From contig NZ_CP063373.1 of assembly GCF_015160855.1 (NCBI RefSeq), positions 8,841,001 through 8,905,000 on the forward strand: a DNA stretch of 64,000 nt, given 5' to 3'. Positions 52,907 to 62,582 of this stretch are shown here, piece by piece. The position numbers were made by a program, and so were the translations under genes. How positions within the stretch are numbered: position 1 is the stretch's first letter; the number at the start of each line of letters is the position of its first letter. The notes beneath the pieces are model-generated. The model was given only the letters and a program-made list of their open reading frames with translations. It had not been told where the DNA came from and searched no databases. The DNA is from Streptomyces ferrugineus. GTDB taxonomy: Bacteria; Actinomycetota; Actinomycetes; Streptomycetales; Streptomycetaceae.

Positions 52907-55900
52907 TTACCAGCCGCTCGCCCCGTAGACGGTGGTGTAGCTGCTGCCGAAGCCTCCGTCGACGCCGGTCACCAGGGCGACTCCGCCTCCGAGGGTCCAC
53001 ACGATGTCGCCGTTGCTGTTGCGCACGAAGGCGCCCTCCATGGTCATGTCGTCCGGCAGGGACAACTCGTCCTCGGAATTCACCGCCACCCCGGCCAGCC
53101 CATGGACGCCCAGGAGCGGCCCGTAAGCCACGTCGCCACCCACGCCGGTTCCGGCGATCTGGTTGAAGCTGTCCGCGTTGCTGTAGACGACGTCCAGTGA
53201 TCCGGACGCACCCCAGCCGACCGCCGGACCGTGGCTCTCGGTGAACCCGATGTCGTAGTCGCCGTTGGACGTCTGGACAACCATGAAGCAGCCCTGCTCG
53301 GCGTAGCCCACGCCGAAGCCTCCGCCGAGACCGCCACAGAGCCCGGCGGTCCCACCGTCCCCACCGACCTGGGTGAAGCCGGTGAGCAGGGTGTGGGTGA
53401 TCCCGCCGAGGAGGCGCTCCCAGGCCGGGATCGGCTTCGGAGCCGGTTCGGGGGTGTCCGCGAAGCCGGTGTCGCCGGTCGACTCCTGCGCGTACGACGT
53501 CTGGAAGTGGTAGTCGTCGCCGGGCATCGACGTGTCCGCTTCCTCTTCCAGCGGAAATTCGCTGAAGTTCCGCTCGCAGTGCGGGCCGGGCTCACTGCAC
53601 AGCATGTGGCCGTCCAGCTCGAACCGGTTGACCGGGTTGCCGCCCGTGAAGGCGTAGCGGTTGCCGGTGAAGGGGTCGACACCGAGCCGCATGTCGGCGA
53701 GGGCACCGTTGTACATGTCCCTCGTCGTGAAGCGGTTCAAGCCCGGGGCGTAGTCCCGGAAGCCCATGTCATAGGTGCCGGACGAGACGTCGAACCGCTT
53801 GGCGTTGAAGCGGTACGGGTTGTACGGCTCCTGCGCCGGGTCGGCCACGTTCGGCTGGTCGGCGCCGCTGTACTCGGCCTCGTCGTCGGAACCGTAGGCG
53901 GTGTAGCCGTAGGTCGCCTTGGTGTCACCGGCCTGCGTCGTGACGGACTCGACGTCACCACGCGTGTTGTACCCGTACACGCCCAGTTCCTCGGTGCTCC
54001 CGGACCGCTTGATCTGGGAGAGCCGCCAGCCCCACGGGGAGTACTGGTAGGACGCGGTGACCGAACCCGCGACCTCCTCGCTCAGCACTTCCTCAGTCAG
54101 GCCGAGGTAGTTGAACTCGGTGGTCTTGCCGGCCGCGGTCTTGCTGGCGGTGCGGTCGAGCGGGTCGAAGGTGTACGTCGTCACCTGCTGGGTGCCGTCG
54201 GAGACGAGTTTGGAGTGCTTCACCACGTGGTCGAAGCCGTCGTAGGTGTTGCGCTCCACGACCTTCCCACCACCCGTGACCGACTCCAGCCGACCGAACG
54301 GGTCGTAGGTGTAGCTCGCGCCCACCCCGTTGATCGTCCCCGACAGCAGCCGGTTGCGGTCATAGGTGAAGGTCGACGCGACGCCCTTGACCGTCTGGCT
54401 GATCACATTGGCGTTGGCGTCGTAGACGTACGACTCCGTCGCCGTGCTCGCGCCGGACTTGGTCACCTCGGCGATCCGGTCGGCCGGGTCGTAGGCGTAG
54501 TCGGCCGTGACGTCGATGTAGGTCGACGTGGTGTCCGCATCCTTCTTCGTGCCGACATCCCGCAGCTTGTTGCCGTTGGGGTCGTAGGTGACGGTGTGCT
54601 GGGAGACCAGCGTGCCGTTCGCCTTCTTCTCGATCTGGGTGTTCGCCAGACCGTCCAGGTAGTAGGTGTGGTCGACGGTGTTGCCGTTGGCCTTGGTCTC
54701 CTTCCGCGGCAGACCGCGGTCGGTGTACGTGTACGACGTCACCTTCGGCGCGGTGTCGGTGGCGGACTTGCCCACCGATACCGTCTTCACCAGTTCGCGC
54801 AGGTCGTAGGTGTACTTGGTGTACTGGTCGGGATGCGAGACCGTGTCCGGCTGGCCGTTCGCATCGTATGTGTACGTGGTGGCCTGCTGCGCCGCGCCGC
54901 CCGCCGACTCGGTCACCTTCCAGACCTGGTTGAGGCCCGTGTAGGTGATCGCGTACGCGTCGATCGTGGCGTTCGACGAGGTGTCGTCGATCTTGGTGAG
55001 ATTGCCGTTCACGTCGTAGCCGTACGCGAACGTCTTCTGCTCGTCGTCGGTATCGGCCGTGTTGTCGCGCACCAGTTTCACGCCGTCCGCCACGACCTTG
55101 CCGCTGCTGTTCTGGAACAGCTCCAGCTTGGCCGCGTTGGCCTGGGTGAAGGCGTACGAGCCGAGCGAGACCCAGGTGCCGGCGCCGGTGGTCTGGTCGA
55201 TCGTCTTGTCGGTCGTGCCTCCGTCGTGCGTGACGGTGTACTTGGCCGTGGTCGTCGCGCCCGTTGCCTGCGGGTACTTCACGTACGCGGTGTACGTGCC
55301 GTCCGTGGGGATGTTGAGCGTCCAGGTGAAGGCGTCCGTGCCGGTCCCCGCCGCGTGGGTGAGGTGGTCGTAGCCCTGCTGGCCGGCGATGTCACCGGCG
55401 GTCCAGGTTCCGGTTTTCGACGTGTTCTGGGTGTCGGAGTTGTCAAGCAGGACCACGTCCTTGCCGACCGGCACACCGTCGTCCGCGCGGGTCCTCAGCT
55501 TGCCGTCCGGGTAGTAGGACCAGGTCATCGTGCGGTTGGAGGAACCGCCCGCCGACGTCAGCGTCCGGGCCGTCTGCTTGCCCAGGTCGTTGTAGTCGTA
55601 TGTGGTGACGATGTCCCACGGGTCCGTGGAGGACTTCACCCAGCCGTTGTCGAAGTAGGTGTAGCCGGTGGTGTTGCGGACCGTCTGCCCCTCGGAGGGC
55701 GGCAAGGAGGTCGACTTCACCCGGCCCACCTCGTCGTAGCTGGTCTGGGTGTAGACGTTCGGGTCGTTGTAGCGGGAGTCCGCCGGGTCGTACGGCTGGT
55801 ACTGCTTGACCGGGCGGTTCAGCGCGTCGAACTCGGTGCGCTGGGTGAACGCCTCCGTCGTACCGGCCGCCACAGCCCTCGGCGTGATCACCTTGGTGGT

Positions 55901-58900
55901 GTTGCCGACCTGGTCGTACTCGTACTTCGTAGTGCGGTACGTGATGGTCGTGGTGCCGTCGTGCGGGACCTTGACCTCGGTCTGTTTGCCGCGCTCGTCG
56001 TAGGAGATGAGGGTGGTGTTGTTCTCGGCGTCGGTCGAGGAGACGACCAGTCCGTCCTTGTCGTAGCCCTTCCTCGTCGTCTTGCCGCCCGCGTCCGTGA
56101 CGACCGTGACCCGGTGGTTCAGGTCGTAGTCGGTCTTGGTCGTGTAGTCGGTCGTGTCGGTCGTCGCGTTCTTCTTGGGGTCGATGACCGTGACGAGGTT
56201 GCCGACGTTGTCGTACTCGTAGGAGAGCTTGTCGCCGGCGGCGTTCACCACCTGCGTGAGCTGATTGATGGCGTCGTAGGTGTTCCGCGTGACGTAGTCC
56301 GTGGTGTCGGACGTGGTCAGCGTGCCCTTGGGCTCCGTGGTGCTCTTGAGGTTGCCGACCTTGTCGTAGGTGTAGGCCGTTCTGCGCTCGTCGGACGTGG
56401 TGGTGTCCTTGGGCTGGGTGGCCGAGCTGACCTGGTCCGCGTTGTCGTACACCGCCGTGGACACCGAGCCGTTGGGCGCCGTCGACTTGGTGATGTTGTC
56501 GTTGGCGTCGTACTCCGGTGCAGGCGTGGTGATCAGGTCACCGCTCGCCTGGTCCTTGGGCACGGTCTTGACCAGCGGACGCCCGAACGTGTCGTACGTC
56601 TGCGTGGTCGTCTTGTCCAGCGCGTCGGTGGCCTCGGTGACCTGGCCGCGCTCGTCGTAGACGAAGAGCGTCGAGTTGGTCTTCGCGTCGGTGATCGTCG
56701 TTGGGTAACCGGTCGGGCCGAAGCCGCCGTACGTCGTCGGATTGCCGTTGGCGTCGGTGGCCTTGGTCAGTTGCCCGTAGGAGTTGTACTCGTACGACGT
56801 GGTGTAGTCGCCCGCCGTCGCGGTGGCGACGCCCTTGGGGTCGGTGACCGTGGTCAGGTTGCCGAAGGTGTCGTAGCCGAACTGCCAGGCGCGGCCCTCG
56901 GGTGAGGTCTTGCGGAACAGGTCGGCCGAGTAGCCGTCGGCGCGGGTCTGGTACTCGTACTTCGCGGCGTTGGCCGGCCACTTGGCGGAGTCCGTGACGC
57001 AGGTGGTCGTCTGGTCCGGGACGCCGGTCTTGTTGTTCTCCGCGTCGCGCTGCCAGAGCGGGTAGCCGGTCTTCTGGTCGTAGCAGTACGCGGTCTTGGC
57101 GCCGTTGTCCTCCTCCAGGTAGGTGACGTTGTTGTCGGCGTCCCAGCTCATCTTGGTGGTCTGGGACTTGGCGTTGGTGGTCTGCACCGGGCGGGCGAAG
57201 TCGTCGGTGACGTACTTCGTCTGGTGCGTCTCGGCGTCGGTGACGGTGGTGTCGGTGAACTTGGTGTTCGTGGTGTTCGCCGCGTACGCGAAGCCGGTGT
57301 CACCGCCGAGCCGGTCGGTGATGGTCTTGGTCCACCAGTGGTACTTCGGGTCGTCACCGGTCTGCGGGGCGTAGTACGCCAGCGACGTGCCGTTGCCGCG
57401 CGGGTCGGTGGCGGTGACCAGCTTGACGTTCTTGTTGCCCTGGTCTGCGTCGTAGGTGAACTTGAAGTCCTTGGGCTGGGAGGATCCCTCGCCGTCGGTC
57501 ATCCAGCCCAGCAGGCCCTTGGTCGTGTAGTAGAAGGAGAGTTTACGGCCCGAGATGTCCGTGATGGACTTGACGTGGTCGTAGATCTTGGGCTCGTTGA
57601 GGTTGGTGCCGGTGGCCTTGGCGCCGGTGGCGGTGATGTACGTGTAGGTGGCATCACCCGATTCGACGCCGCCCTTGTTCTCGTACTTCCGCCAGTAGTC
57701 GATCTTCAGTGACTGCCGGCCGGCCGGGTCGGTGATGTAGGTGAGGAACTTCGTCGGCTTGTTGCGGGACTTGCGCTCCTCGTAGGTGTACGTCTGCGTG
57801 TTGCCGTTCTTGTCCACGGCCGAGGTCAGATAGCCGTCGCAGCCGAAGAAGAACCGTGTGCCGTCCGGGCGCAGCAGTGTCCAGGCGTCCGGGACGGGGT
57901 CCTTGGCCGGGGTGCAGTCCAGGCCCGCTTTCATGGTGATGCGGTAGTGGACGCCCGCCGGGGCCTTCCAGGTGCCGTCGGCCTGCTTGGTGAAGACGTG
58001 CGTGGTGCCGTCCCCGTCCGGCAGGCGGATCTCGGTGGCGTTCTGGTTGGGGTTGGGGTGGAAGTCCAGCGGCGCACCGAGCCGGACCGGGCCCGCCAGT
58101 TGTGCCGACCAGCCCGCGCCGGTCACCGTGTCGCTGGTGTCCAGCGAGTTGTAGGCGAACCTGGCGAACGTCGTCAGGCCCCGGCCGGGGTTGCTGAACG
58201 CGTTGTAGGACCACACGCTGTTGCCGGAGGCCAGGTTGTTCATCACCGTGGAGCCGGCGCCGGTGTTCTTGCCGGTGTAGGAGTAGAACTTCTCCAAACC
58301 CAGGGTGTTGGAGGTGGGGTCCTCCACCGCCACGTTCTGCTTCAAGGCCGGGATGCCGCCGGTGCCGGCGGACAGCCAGGTGCCGTCGGAGACCTTGCGG
58401 ACGTCCCAGCCCAGCACGTACTCGGTGCGCTTGTTGCCCGCATCGGAGTTGACCGGCGTGTTCACCGTCGCCTGGATCGTCGCCGACTGACCGGGGTTCA
58501 GGGCAGGGATGGCGGTGGCGGCCTGGTTGCCGCCGGTGGTCACGTCCGTGCCGTCGGGCAGCTTCCAGGTGTACGACAGCTCCCGCTCACCCGCCGCCCA
58601 CGCACTGGAGGTGGTGTTGGTGACGGTGAAGTCCACCGTGTAGGTGGAGTTCGGGGTCATCCGGGACGGGGTCTGCGGCGCGTAGTAGGTGTCCTCGGTC
58701 GTGGAGTCGACGTAGATCACCCGCAGCAGCGGGCCGATCTGCCAGTCGTCCGCCTCCGAGGCCAGGAACAGGGTGCGTTCCTGCGGCCCGGTCGAGGACT
58801 CGTCCGCCAGCTTGACCAGCGCACCGTGGTTGGCGGACGGGGCGTCCACCCAGCCCTGGGTCAGGCCGGTGGCGTCCCACCAGTGCCGGCCCACATCGTT

Positions 58901-61582
58901 GCTCCACTGCGGGGTGTAGTCCGACACCACGGAGGAGCGGTCGCCGCCCGCGCTGGTCCACGCCGTCGTCGAGGTGGCGTTGTTCCACGTCGCCGTCGTC
59001 TCGTCGAAGCCGCGGGTCAGGCCGTGCAGGTTGTAGCGGGCGCCGTTGGAGCCGGTGGTGGTCTGCGCCGCCCACATGAACAGCCGTGACTCCAGCACCG
59101 TGGCCGTGGCCGGGATGTCGCCTGTGTCGAACTTCATCGCCGCACGGGTGGTGCCGTAGGTGGCGGAGTTGTTGCCCACGCTCAGCCAGTTCTGGCCCAC
59201 GTCCCAGGAGTTGATGGTGTCCTGGTTGGTGGTCGGCTGCGCGGACGACAGGGTCGTGTCCGTCACGCCGGAGGTGCCCTGGATGAGCTTCATCGTGCGG
59301 CCGGCCTTCGGTACGCCCACCACCCGGGTCGGGGAGCCGAGCAGCTCACCGTTCTTCGTCTTCACCGCCAGCTGGTAGTAGTACGAGCGGCCGATCTCCG
59401 CCGAAGACGAGTCCGGCGTCGGGGTCGCGGTCGTATCCGTGTAGCTGGTGACCGACTTGTCGACCGGCGCGATCAGGGTGGCCGCGGACGGCGTGAACGC
59501 CTGCTGCGTGGAGCGGTGCAGCTGGTACTCCACGATGTCCAGACCGGCATCGCCGGAGTCGTTGTCGTAGGCCTTCCACGACAGTTCCGGGCCGGTGGAG
59601 TGGATCACCTGCGGGGAGTCGAGCGTGGTGCCGACCTTGCCGTAGGTGACCGTCAGCCGGGGGATCGTCGAGGTCTCGCCGCCGTAGGCGCCGTCCCCGG
59701 CCTCATAGAGCGGACCGCCCAGCGCCCCGGTGGACGACTCGTTGCTCGCCTTGAGCACGAACCCGTGGTTGGCCTCCGTCCCGTTCACCCACTTCTGCAC
59801 GGTGTCGGTGACCGGGAACTTGTCCCACGTGTTGTACTCGCCCTTGGACCGCGTCAGCTGCGCCGGGTTCACCCAGCGCACCGCGTCCGCGATCACCGCC
59901 GTCGACGTGGACACCGGACCGTCCCCCAGGACCACCTTGCCGGCCGTGCCCTTGGCGAAGCTGATCTGCGAGCCGCTGTTCAGCGACGTCCACACGCCGC
60001 CCGAACCCGCCGACTGGTCCACCGTGTAGGTCGTGGCGCCGTCCTTGGACGTCACCGTGTACGGGGCGTTGGTGGCCCGGTCCGAGGCGGCCACATGATG
60101 CACGTCGACCCGGTAGGTGGCGCTCTCCGGCAGCTGGGGCTGCCAGGTGTAGGCGTCCCCGGCCACCGCATCCTTGTTGTAGCGGTAGTCCTGGTTGACG
60201 GCGTACTGCGTCAGCGACGAAGAGGAGGCCGGCCAGGTGCCGGACGCCGCCGTGGTACCCGCATCCCCCTCGTCCACCTGCACACTCGTGCCGGACAGCT
60301 CACCCACCAGCGAACTGGTGCTGTCCCAGGTCGCCGTGGACTCGTCCCACGCCCCCGTCGCCCGGTGCGCCTTGATCAGGACACTGGTGCCGGCGGTGGT
60401 GTGCGACTGGTCGTAGTACATCTCCAGCCGCGCCGTATCGATCTTCGTGCCCGCCGGGATCTCGTCCAGCGGGAACTTGATCAGCGACCGGGCGGTGCCC
60501 GTGTCCGTGCGGCCCGCCGACAGCTTCCAGGAGGAGCCGAAGTTGGACGTCGGCTGGTCCGACAGGACCATGGCATCCTGTGCGGCGTCCCCGACCGGCG
60601 CGATCGTGATCGTCGGGTCGATCACCACCGGGTACTGCCGGTCCTTCGACGCCAGCCACTTCTCATCCGGCGCGACGGTCAGCTTCCAGCCGTCCCCGTC
60701 CCGCGTGAGCTTCTGGGTGACCTTCCGGCTGTAGGTCTGCCCGAAGACGGAAGCATCCGCCCTGGCCGCGTCCGTCATGTACGGCGCCGGGATGATCAGT
60801 TCGGGCGTGTCCGGCAGCTCGCCGAACAGCGCGATCGAACCGTCCTTACGCGCCTTCGGCTCCAGCCCGTCGGTGTCCAGCGTGAAGGTGAACGTCACCG
60901 GACCGTCCGGGCGCTTGGCCAGGGTGATGTTCTCCTTCACCCGGCCCGGACCGACCACATACTCCAGGTCCGCGCCGTGCACCACGTCCTCGTAGGTGAC
61001 CGTGGAGCCCTTCACCTTCGCAGTGAGGTCCTTGCCCGCCATGCCGTCCAGGCCCAGAGTGACCGAACGGCCGCTCGGCGAGGCGAACCGCACCAGCCGG
61101 CCGGCATCCCCACCGAACCAGGACCGCCCGTTGTTCGTGGTGTTGGCGAACGCATAACCCTTCGCCTTCGTGTCACGCACCGTGGTGTCGACCGGCTTCC
61201 AGGCCGCCTTCTTGCCCTCACCCGAGCGGTACGAGGTCGGCACCGCCGACAGCTCCGCCTGCACCCGGCCGTCCGACAGCTCCCAGAACCGGGCGTTGGC
61301 CGTGCGCCGGCCCGTCAGCTCCCTGACCCGCTTCGCCTCCGGATCGGCCTTGCCCTTCGGCAGCTTCTGCCGGTCCGCCACATCCAATTCGTCATGCGAC
61401 GGAGGCTTCTCGTTTACCTTGCCGTCTTCGCTATCATCGGCGAACCAGCTTTTGACGGTGTCGGCTATTCCCTTGCCTTCACCGTCGTCAGCGGGCGCCG
61501 CATAAGCGACCTGAGGCAGCGCGGTACTTGTCACCGCGGCCACCACAAGGCACGCCATAAGCCTGCCCAGTCTGGGTCTCAC
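52907..61582 (-). CDS. Giant secreted RHS/YD-repeat protein with DNRLRE and golvesin-like domains
   Basis: A 2,891-residue exported protein. GTG 61582 has GGAGAGG six bases upstream; the signal peptide ends near AYAAPADD. A first DNRLRE-type domain lies at about 60250-60620 (DAMVLSDQPTSNFGSSW). A golvesin-like domain follows at about 59870-60160 (VDQSAGSGGVWTSL, VIADAVRWVNP), then a second DNRLRE domain at about 58720-59280. Many YD repeats span about 57550-53900 (for example YEYNSYGQLTKATDANGN), broken by another golvesin-like insert at 55060-55470 (VADGVKLVRD). The RHS core ends PFTGNRYAFTGGNPVNRFELDGH, followed by a 232-residue Gly-rich tail of unknown type (52910-53605). This is the layout of polymorphic toxins and wall-associated proteins. 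Confidence 0.93.
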   Translation of the reverse strand: MRPRLGRLMACLVVAAVTSTALPQVAYAAPADDGEGKGIADTVKSWFADDSEDGKVNEKPPSHDELDVADRQKLPKGKADPEAKRVRELTGRRTANARFWELSDGRVQAELSAVPTSYRSGEGKKAAWKPVDTTVRDTKAKGYAFANTTNNGRSWFGGDAGRLVRFASPSGRSVTLGLDGMAGKDLTAKVKGSTVTYEDVVHGADLEYVVGPGRVKENITLAKRPDGPVTFTFTLDTDGLEPKARKDGSIALFGELPDTPELIIPAPYMTDAARADASVFGQTYSRKVTQKLTRDGDGWKLTVAPDEKWLASKDRQYPVVIDPTITIAPVGDAAQDAMVLSDQPTSNFGSSWKLSAGRTDTGTARSLIKFPLDEIPAGTKIDTARLEMYYDQSHTTAGTSVLIKAHRATGAWDESTATWDSTSSLVGELSGTSVQVDEGDAGTTAASGTWPASSSSLTQYAVNQDYRYNKDAVAGDAYTWQPQLPESATYRVDVHHVAASDRATNAPYTVTSKDGATTYTVDQSAGSGGVWTSLNSGSQISFAKGTAGKVVLGDGPVSTSTAVIADAVRWVNPAQLTRSKGEYNTWDKFPVTDTVQKWVNGTEANHGFVLKASNESSTGALGGPLYEAGDGAYGGETSTIPRLTVTYGKVGTTLDSPQVIHSTGPELSWKAYDNDSGDAGLDIVEYQLHRSTQQAFTPSAATLIAPVDKSVTSYTDTTATPTPDSSSAEIGRSYYYQLAVKTKNGELLGSPTRVVGVPKAGRTMKLIQGTSGVTDTTLSSAQPTTNQDTINSWDVGQNWLSVGNNSATYGTTRAAMKFDTGDIPATATVLESRLFMWAAQTTTGSNGARYNLHGLTRGFDETTATWNNATSTTAWTSAGGDRSSVVSDYTPQWSNDVGRHWWDATGLTQGWVDAPSANHGALVKLADESSTGPQERTLFLASEADDWQIGPLLRVIYVDSTTEDTYYAPQTPSRMTPNSTYTVDFTVTNTTSSAWAAGERELSYTWKLPDGTDVTTGGNQAATAIPALNPGQSATIQATVNTPVNSDAGNKRTEYVLGWDVRKVSDGTWLSAGTGGIPALKQNVAVEDPTSNTLGLEKFYSYTGKNTGAGSTVMNNLASGNSVWSYNAFSNPGRGLTTFARFAYNSLDTSDTVTGAGWSAQLAGPVRLGAPLDFHPNPNQNATEIRLPDGDGTTHVFTKQADGTWKAPAGVHYRITMKAGLDCTPAKDPVPDAWTLLRPDGTRFFFGCDGYLTSAVDKNGNTQTYTYEERKSRNKPTKFLTYITDPAGRQSLKIDYWRKYENKGGVESGDATYTYITATGAKATGTNLNEPKIYDHVKSITDISGRKLSFYYTTKGLLGWMTDGEGSSQPKDFKFTYDADQGNKNVKLVTATDPRGNGTSLAYYAPQTGDDPKYHWWTKTITDRLGGDTGFAYAANTTNTKFTDTTVTDAETHQTKYVTDDFARPVQTTNAKSQTTKMSWDADNNVTYLEEDNGAKTAYCYDQKTGYPLWQRDAENNKTGVPDQTTTCVTDSAKWPANAAKYEYQTRADGYSADLFRKTSPEGRAWQFGYDTFGNLTTVTDPKGVATATAGDYTTSYEYNSYGQLTKATDANGNPTTYGGFGPTGYPTTITDAKTNSTLFVYDERGQVTEATDALDKTTTQTYDTFGRPLVKTVPKDQASGDLITTPAPEYDANDNITKSTAPNGSVSTAVYDNADQVSSATQPKDTTTSDERRTAYTYDKVGNLKSTTEPKGTLTTSDTTDYVTRNTYDAINQLTQVVNAAGDKLSYEYDNVGNLVTVIDPKKNATTDTTDYTTKTDYDLNHRVTVVTDAGGKTTRKGYDKDGLVVSSTDAENNTTLISYDERGKQTEVKVPHDGTTTITYRTTKYEYDQVGNTTKVITPRAVAAGTTEAFTQRTEFDALNRPVKQYQPYDPADSRYNDPNVYTQTSYDEVGRVKSTSLPPSEGQTVRNTTGYTYFDNGWVKSSTDPWDIVTTYDYNDLGKQTARTLTSAGGSSNRTMTWSYYPDGKLRTRADDGVPVGKDVVLLDNSDTQNTSKTGTWTAGDIAGQQGYDHLTHAAGTGTDAFTWTLNIPTDGTYTAYVKYPQATGATTTAKYTVTHDGGTTDKTIDQTTGAGTWVSLGSYAFTQANAAKLELFQNSSGKVVADGVKLVRDNTADTDDEQKTFAYGYDVNGNLTKIDDTSSNATIDAYAITYTGLNQVWKVTESAGGAAQQATTYTYDANGQPDTVSHPDQYTKYTYDLRELVKTVSVGKSATDTAPKVTSYTYTDRGLPRKETKANGNTVDHTYYLDGLANTQIEKKANGTLVSQHTVTYDPNGNKLRDVGTKKDADTTSTYIDVTADYAYDPADRIAEVTKSGASTATESYVYDANANVISQTVKGVASTFTYDRNRLLSGTINGVGASYTYDPFGRLESVTGGGKVVERNTYDGFDHVVKHSKLVSDGTQQVTTYTFDPLDRTASKTAAGKTTEFNYLGLTEEVLSEEVAGSVTASYQYSPWGWRLSQIKRSGSTEELGVYGYNTRGDVESVTTQAGDTKATYGYTAYGSDDEAEYSGADQPNVADPAQEPYNPYRFNAKRFDVSSGTYDMGFRDYAPGLNRFTTRDMYNGALADMRLGVDPFTGNRYAFTGGNPVNRFELDGHMLCSEPGPHCERNFSEFPLEEEADTSMPGDDYHFQTSYAQESTGDTGFADTPEPAPKPIPAWERLLGGITHTLLTGFTQVGGDGGTAGLCGGLGGGFGVGYAEQGCFMVVQTSNGDYDIGFTESHGPAVGWGASGSLDVVYSNADSFNQIAGTGVGGDVAYGPLLGVHGLAGVAVNSEDELSLPDDMTMEGAFVRNSNGDIVWTLGGGVALVTGVDGGFGSSYTTVYGASGW

Positions 61583-61840
61583 GCCAAACCTCTCCTCGAA
61601 TATCAGGGCCCGAACATTGCCGCCGAAAAACCCCTCCACCTGCATGGACGGCAGGCCATAGGCAGCGGCGCCGAATTCTCATTCCTTCCGATGACCCCAT
61701 GTCAAGCGACCGGACAATGCGGATACCTGAGGTCAAAAAGGTCGTCGAGTGTCCGATATTTCCGCCCACTGGAAATCGACCGACGGAATCGTGTATAAGC
61801 GCCCGACGGCAGCTTTCTGAATTTCAAGAGGAGTACGCCC

Positions 61841-62335
61841 GTGAGCGTCGAAACCCGGGAACGCGAAGCACCGGAAACAGAAACCGAAAACTCGAAGAAC
61901 CCGAAGAAGTCATCCGGCGACCGCGCCGGCCTGCTCGCCGCCGGTGCCGTACTGGCCGCCTGCGGCGGTTTCGTCCTCTACGGCGTGCTCGACCCGGGCG
62001 AGGACGACGAGAAACCGGCAGACCGCACCCCCACCGCCGCGGTGACCTACGAAGTGACCGGCGAGGGCACCGCCGACATCACCTACCAGGCCCGCAGCGC
62101 CTCAGGAGAAGCCGTCATCGTCAAGGCGGCCACCCTGCCCTGGCGCAAGACCGTCGACGTCCCCCTCGGCCAGGACCCGACCGTCAGCATCGTCCTCGGC
62201 GAGAAGGGCGGCCAGGCCCGCTGCACCCTCGCCCTCCGCGGCAAGCACGTCCAGAGCGCCACCGCCACCGGCACCTTCGGCCGCGCCACCTGCACCGGCG
62301 CGCTGCCCGGACAGGCGGACGCGACCCAGGGCTGA
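61841..62335 (+). CDS. Membrane-anchored MmpS-like protein
   Basis: A 164-residue protein: a Glu/Asn/Lys-rich cytoplasmic start, one membrane span (AGLLAAGAVLAACGGFVLYGV, about residues 30-50), an acidic linker and a small outside beta domain. That domain (VTYEVTGEGTADITYQAR, VKAATLPWRKTVDVPLG) is like actinobacterial MmpS/transport-accessory domains. Two Cys (ARCTLALRG, RATCTGAL) probably form a disulfide. GTG 61841 follows AAGAGGAG. It is divergent from the RHS gene, sharing a 258-base intergenic region, which may mean common regulation. Confidence 0.7.
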   Translation: MSVETREREAPETETENSKNPKKSSGDRAGLLAAGAVLAACGGFVLYGVLDPGEDDEKPADRTPTAAVTYEVTGEGTADITYQARSASGEAVIVKAATLPWRKTVDVPLGQDPTVSIVLGEKGGQARCTLALRGKHVQSATATGTFGRATCTGALPGQADATQG

Positions 62336-62400
62336 TCCCCCCTCCGCCCACCCAGGGCTGACACCCCCTATGCCCCATATCAGCATCTTTGTCGCATCAC

Positions 62401-62430
62401 TTGACACCGATCCGGCCACGTAACTACAAC
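62401..62430 (+). promoter_or_regulatory. Candidate vegetative sigma promoter
   Basis: TTGACA (62401-62406), 18 bases, then TACAAC (62425-62430), about 150 bases upstream of the L,D-transpeptidase start. Confidence 0.55.
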
Positions 62431-62582
62431 CCCGGCTCGGTTGCACATGACCCCTCCCAGGCCGTGCGGCATGCGTCCGCGCGGTCCTTCCGTCGTGCCG
62501 TCGCGCGCCCGCCCGCCCGCTTCGCCACCGCGCCCGCATCCGTGGACCGTCCCCGACACGCCCCATTCGTAAGGAGCCCAGC

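Noticed and set aside
53231..56905. A 1,224-codon open frame antisense to the RHS gene
   Set aside because: Val/Gly/Arg-rich translation without motifs; it mirrors the repeats of the real gene on the other strand.
53231..61582. Direct repeats in the RHS gene considered as a CRISPR array
   Set aside because: They are diverged YD-repeat codons within one long reading frame, without constant repeat length or unique spacers.
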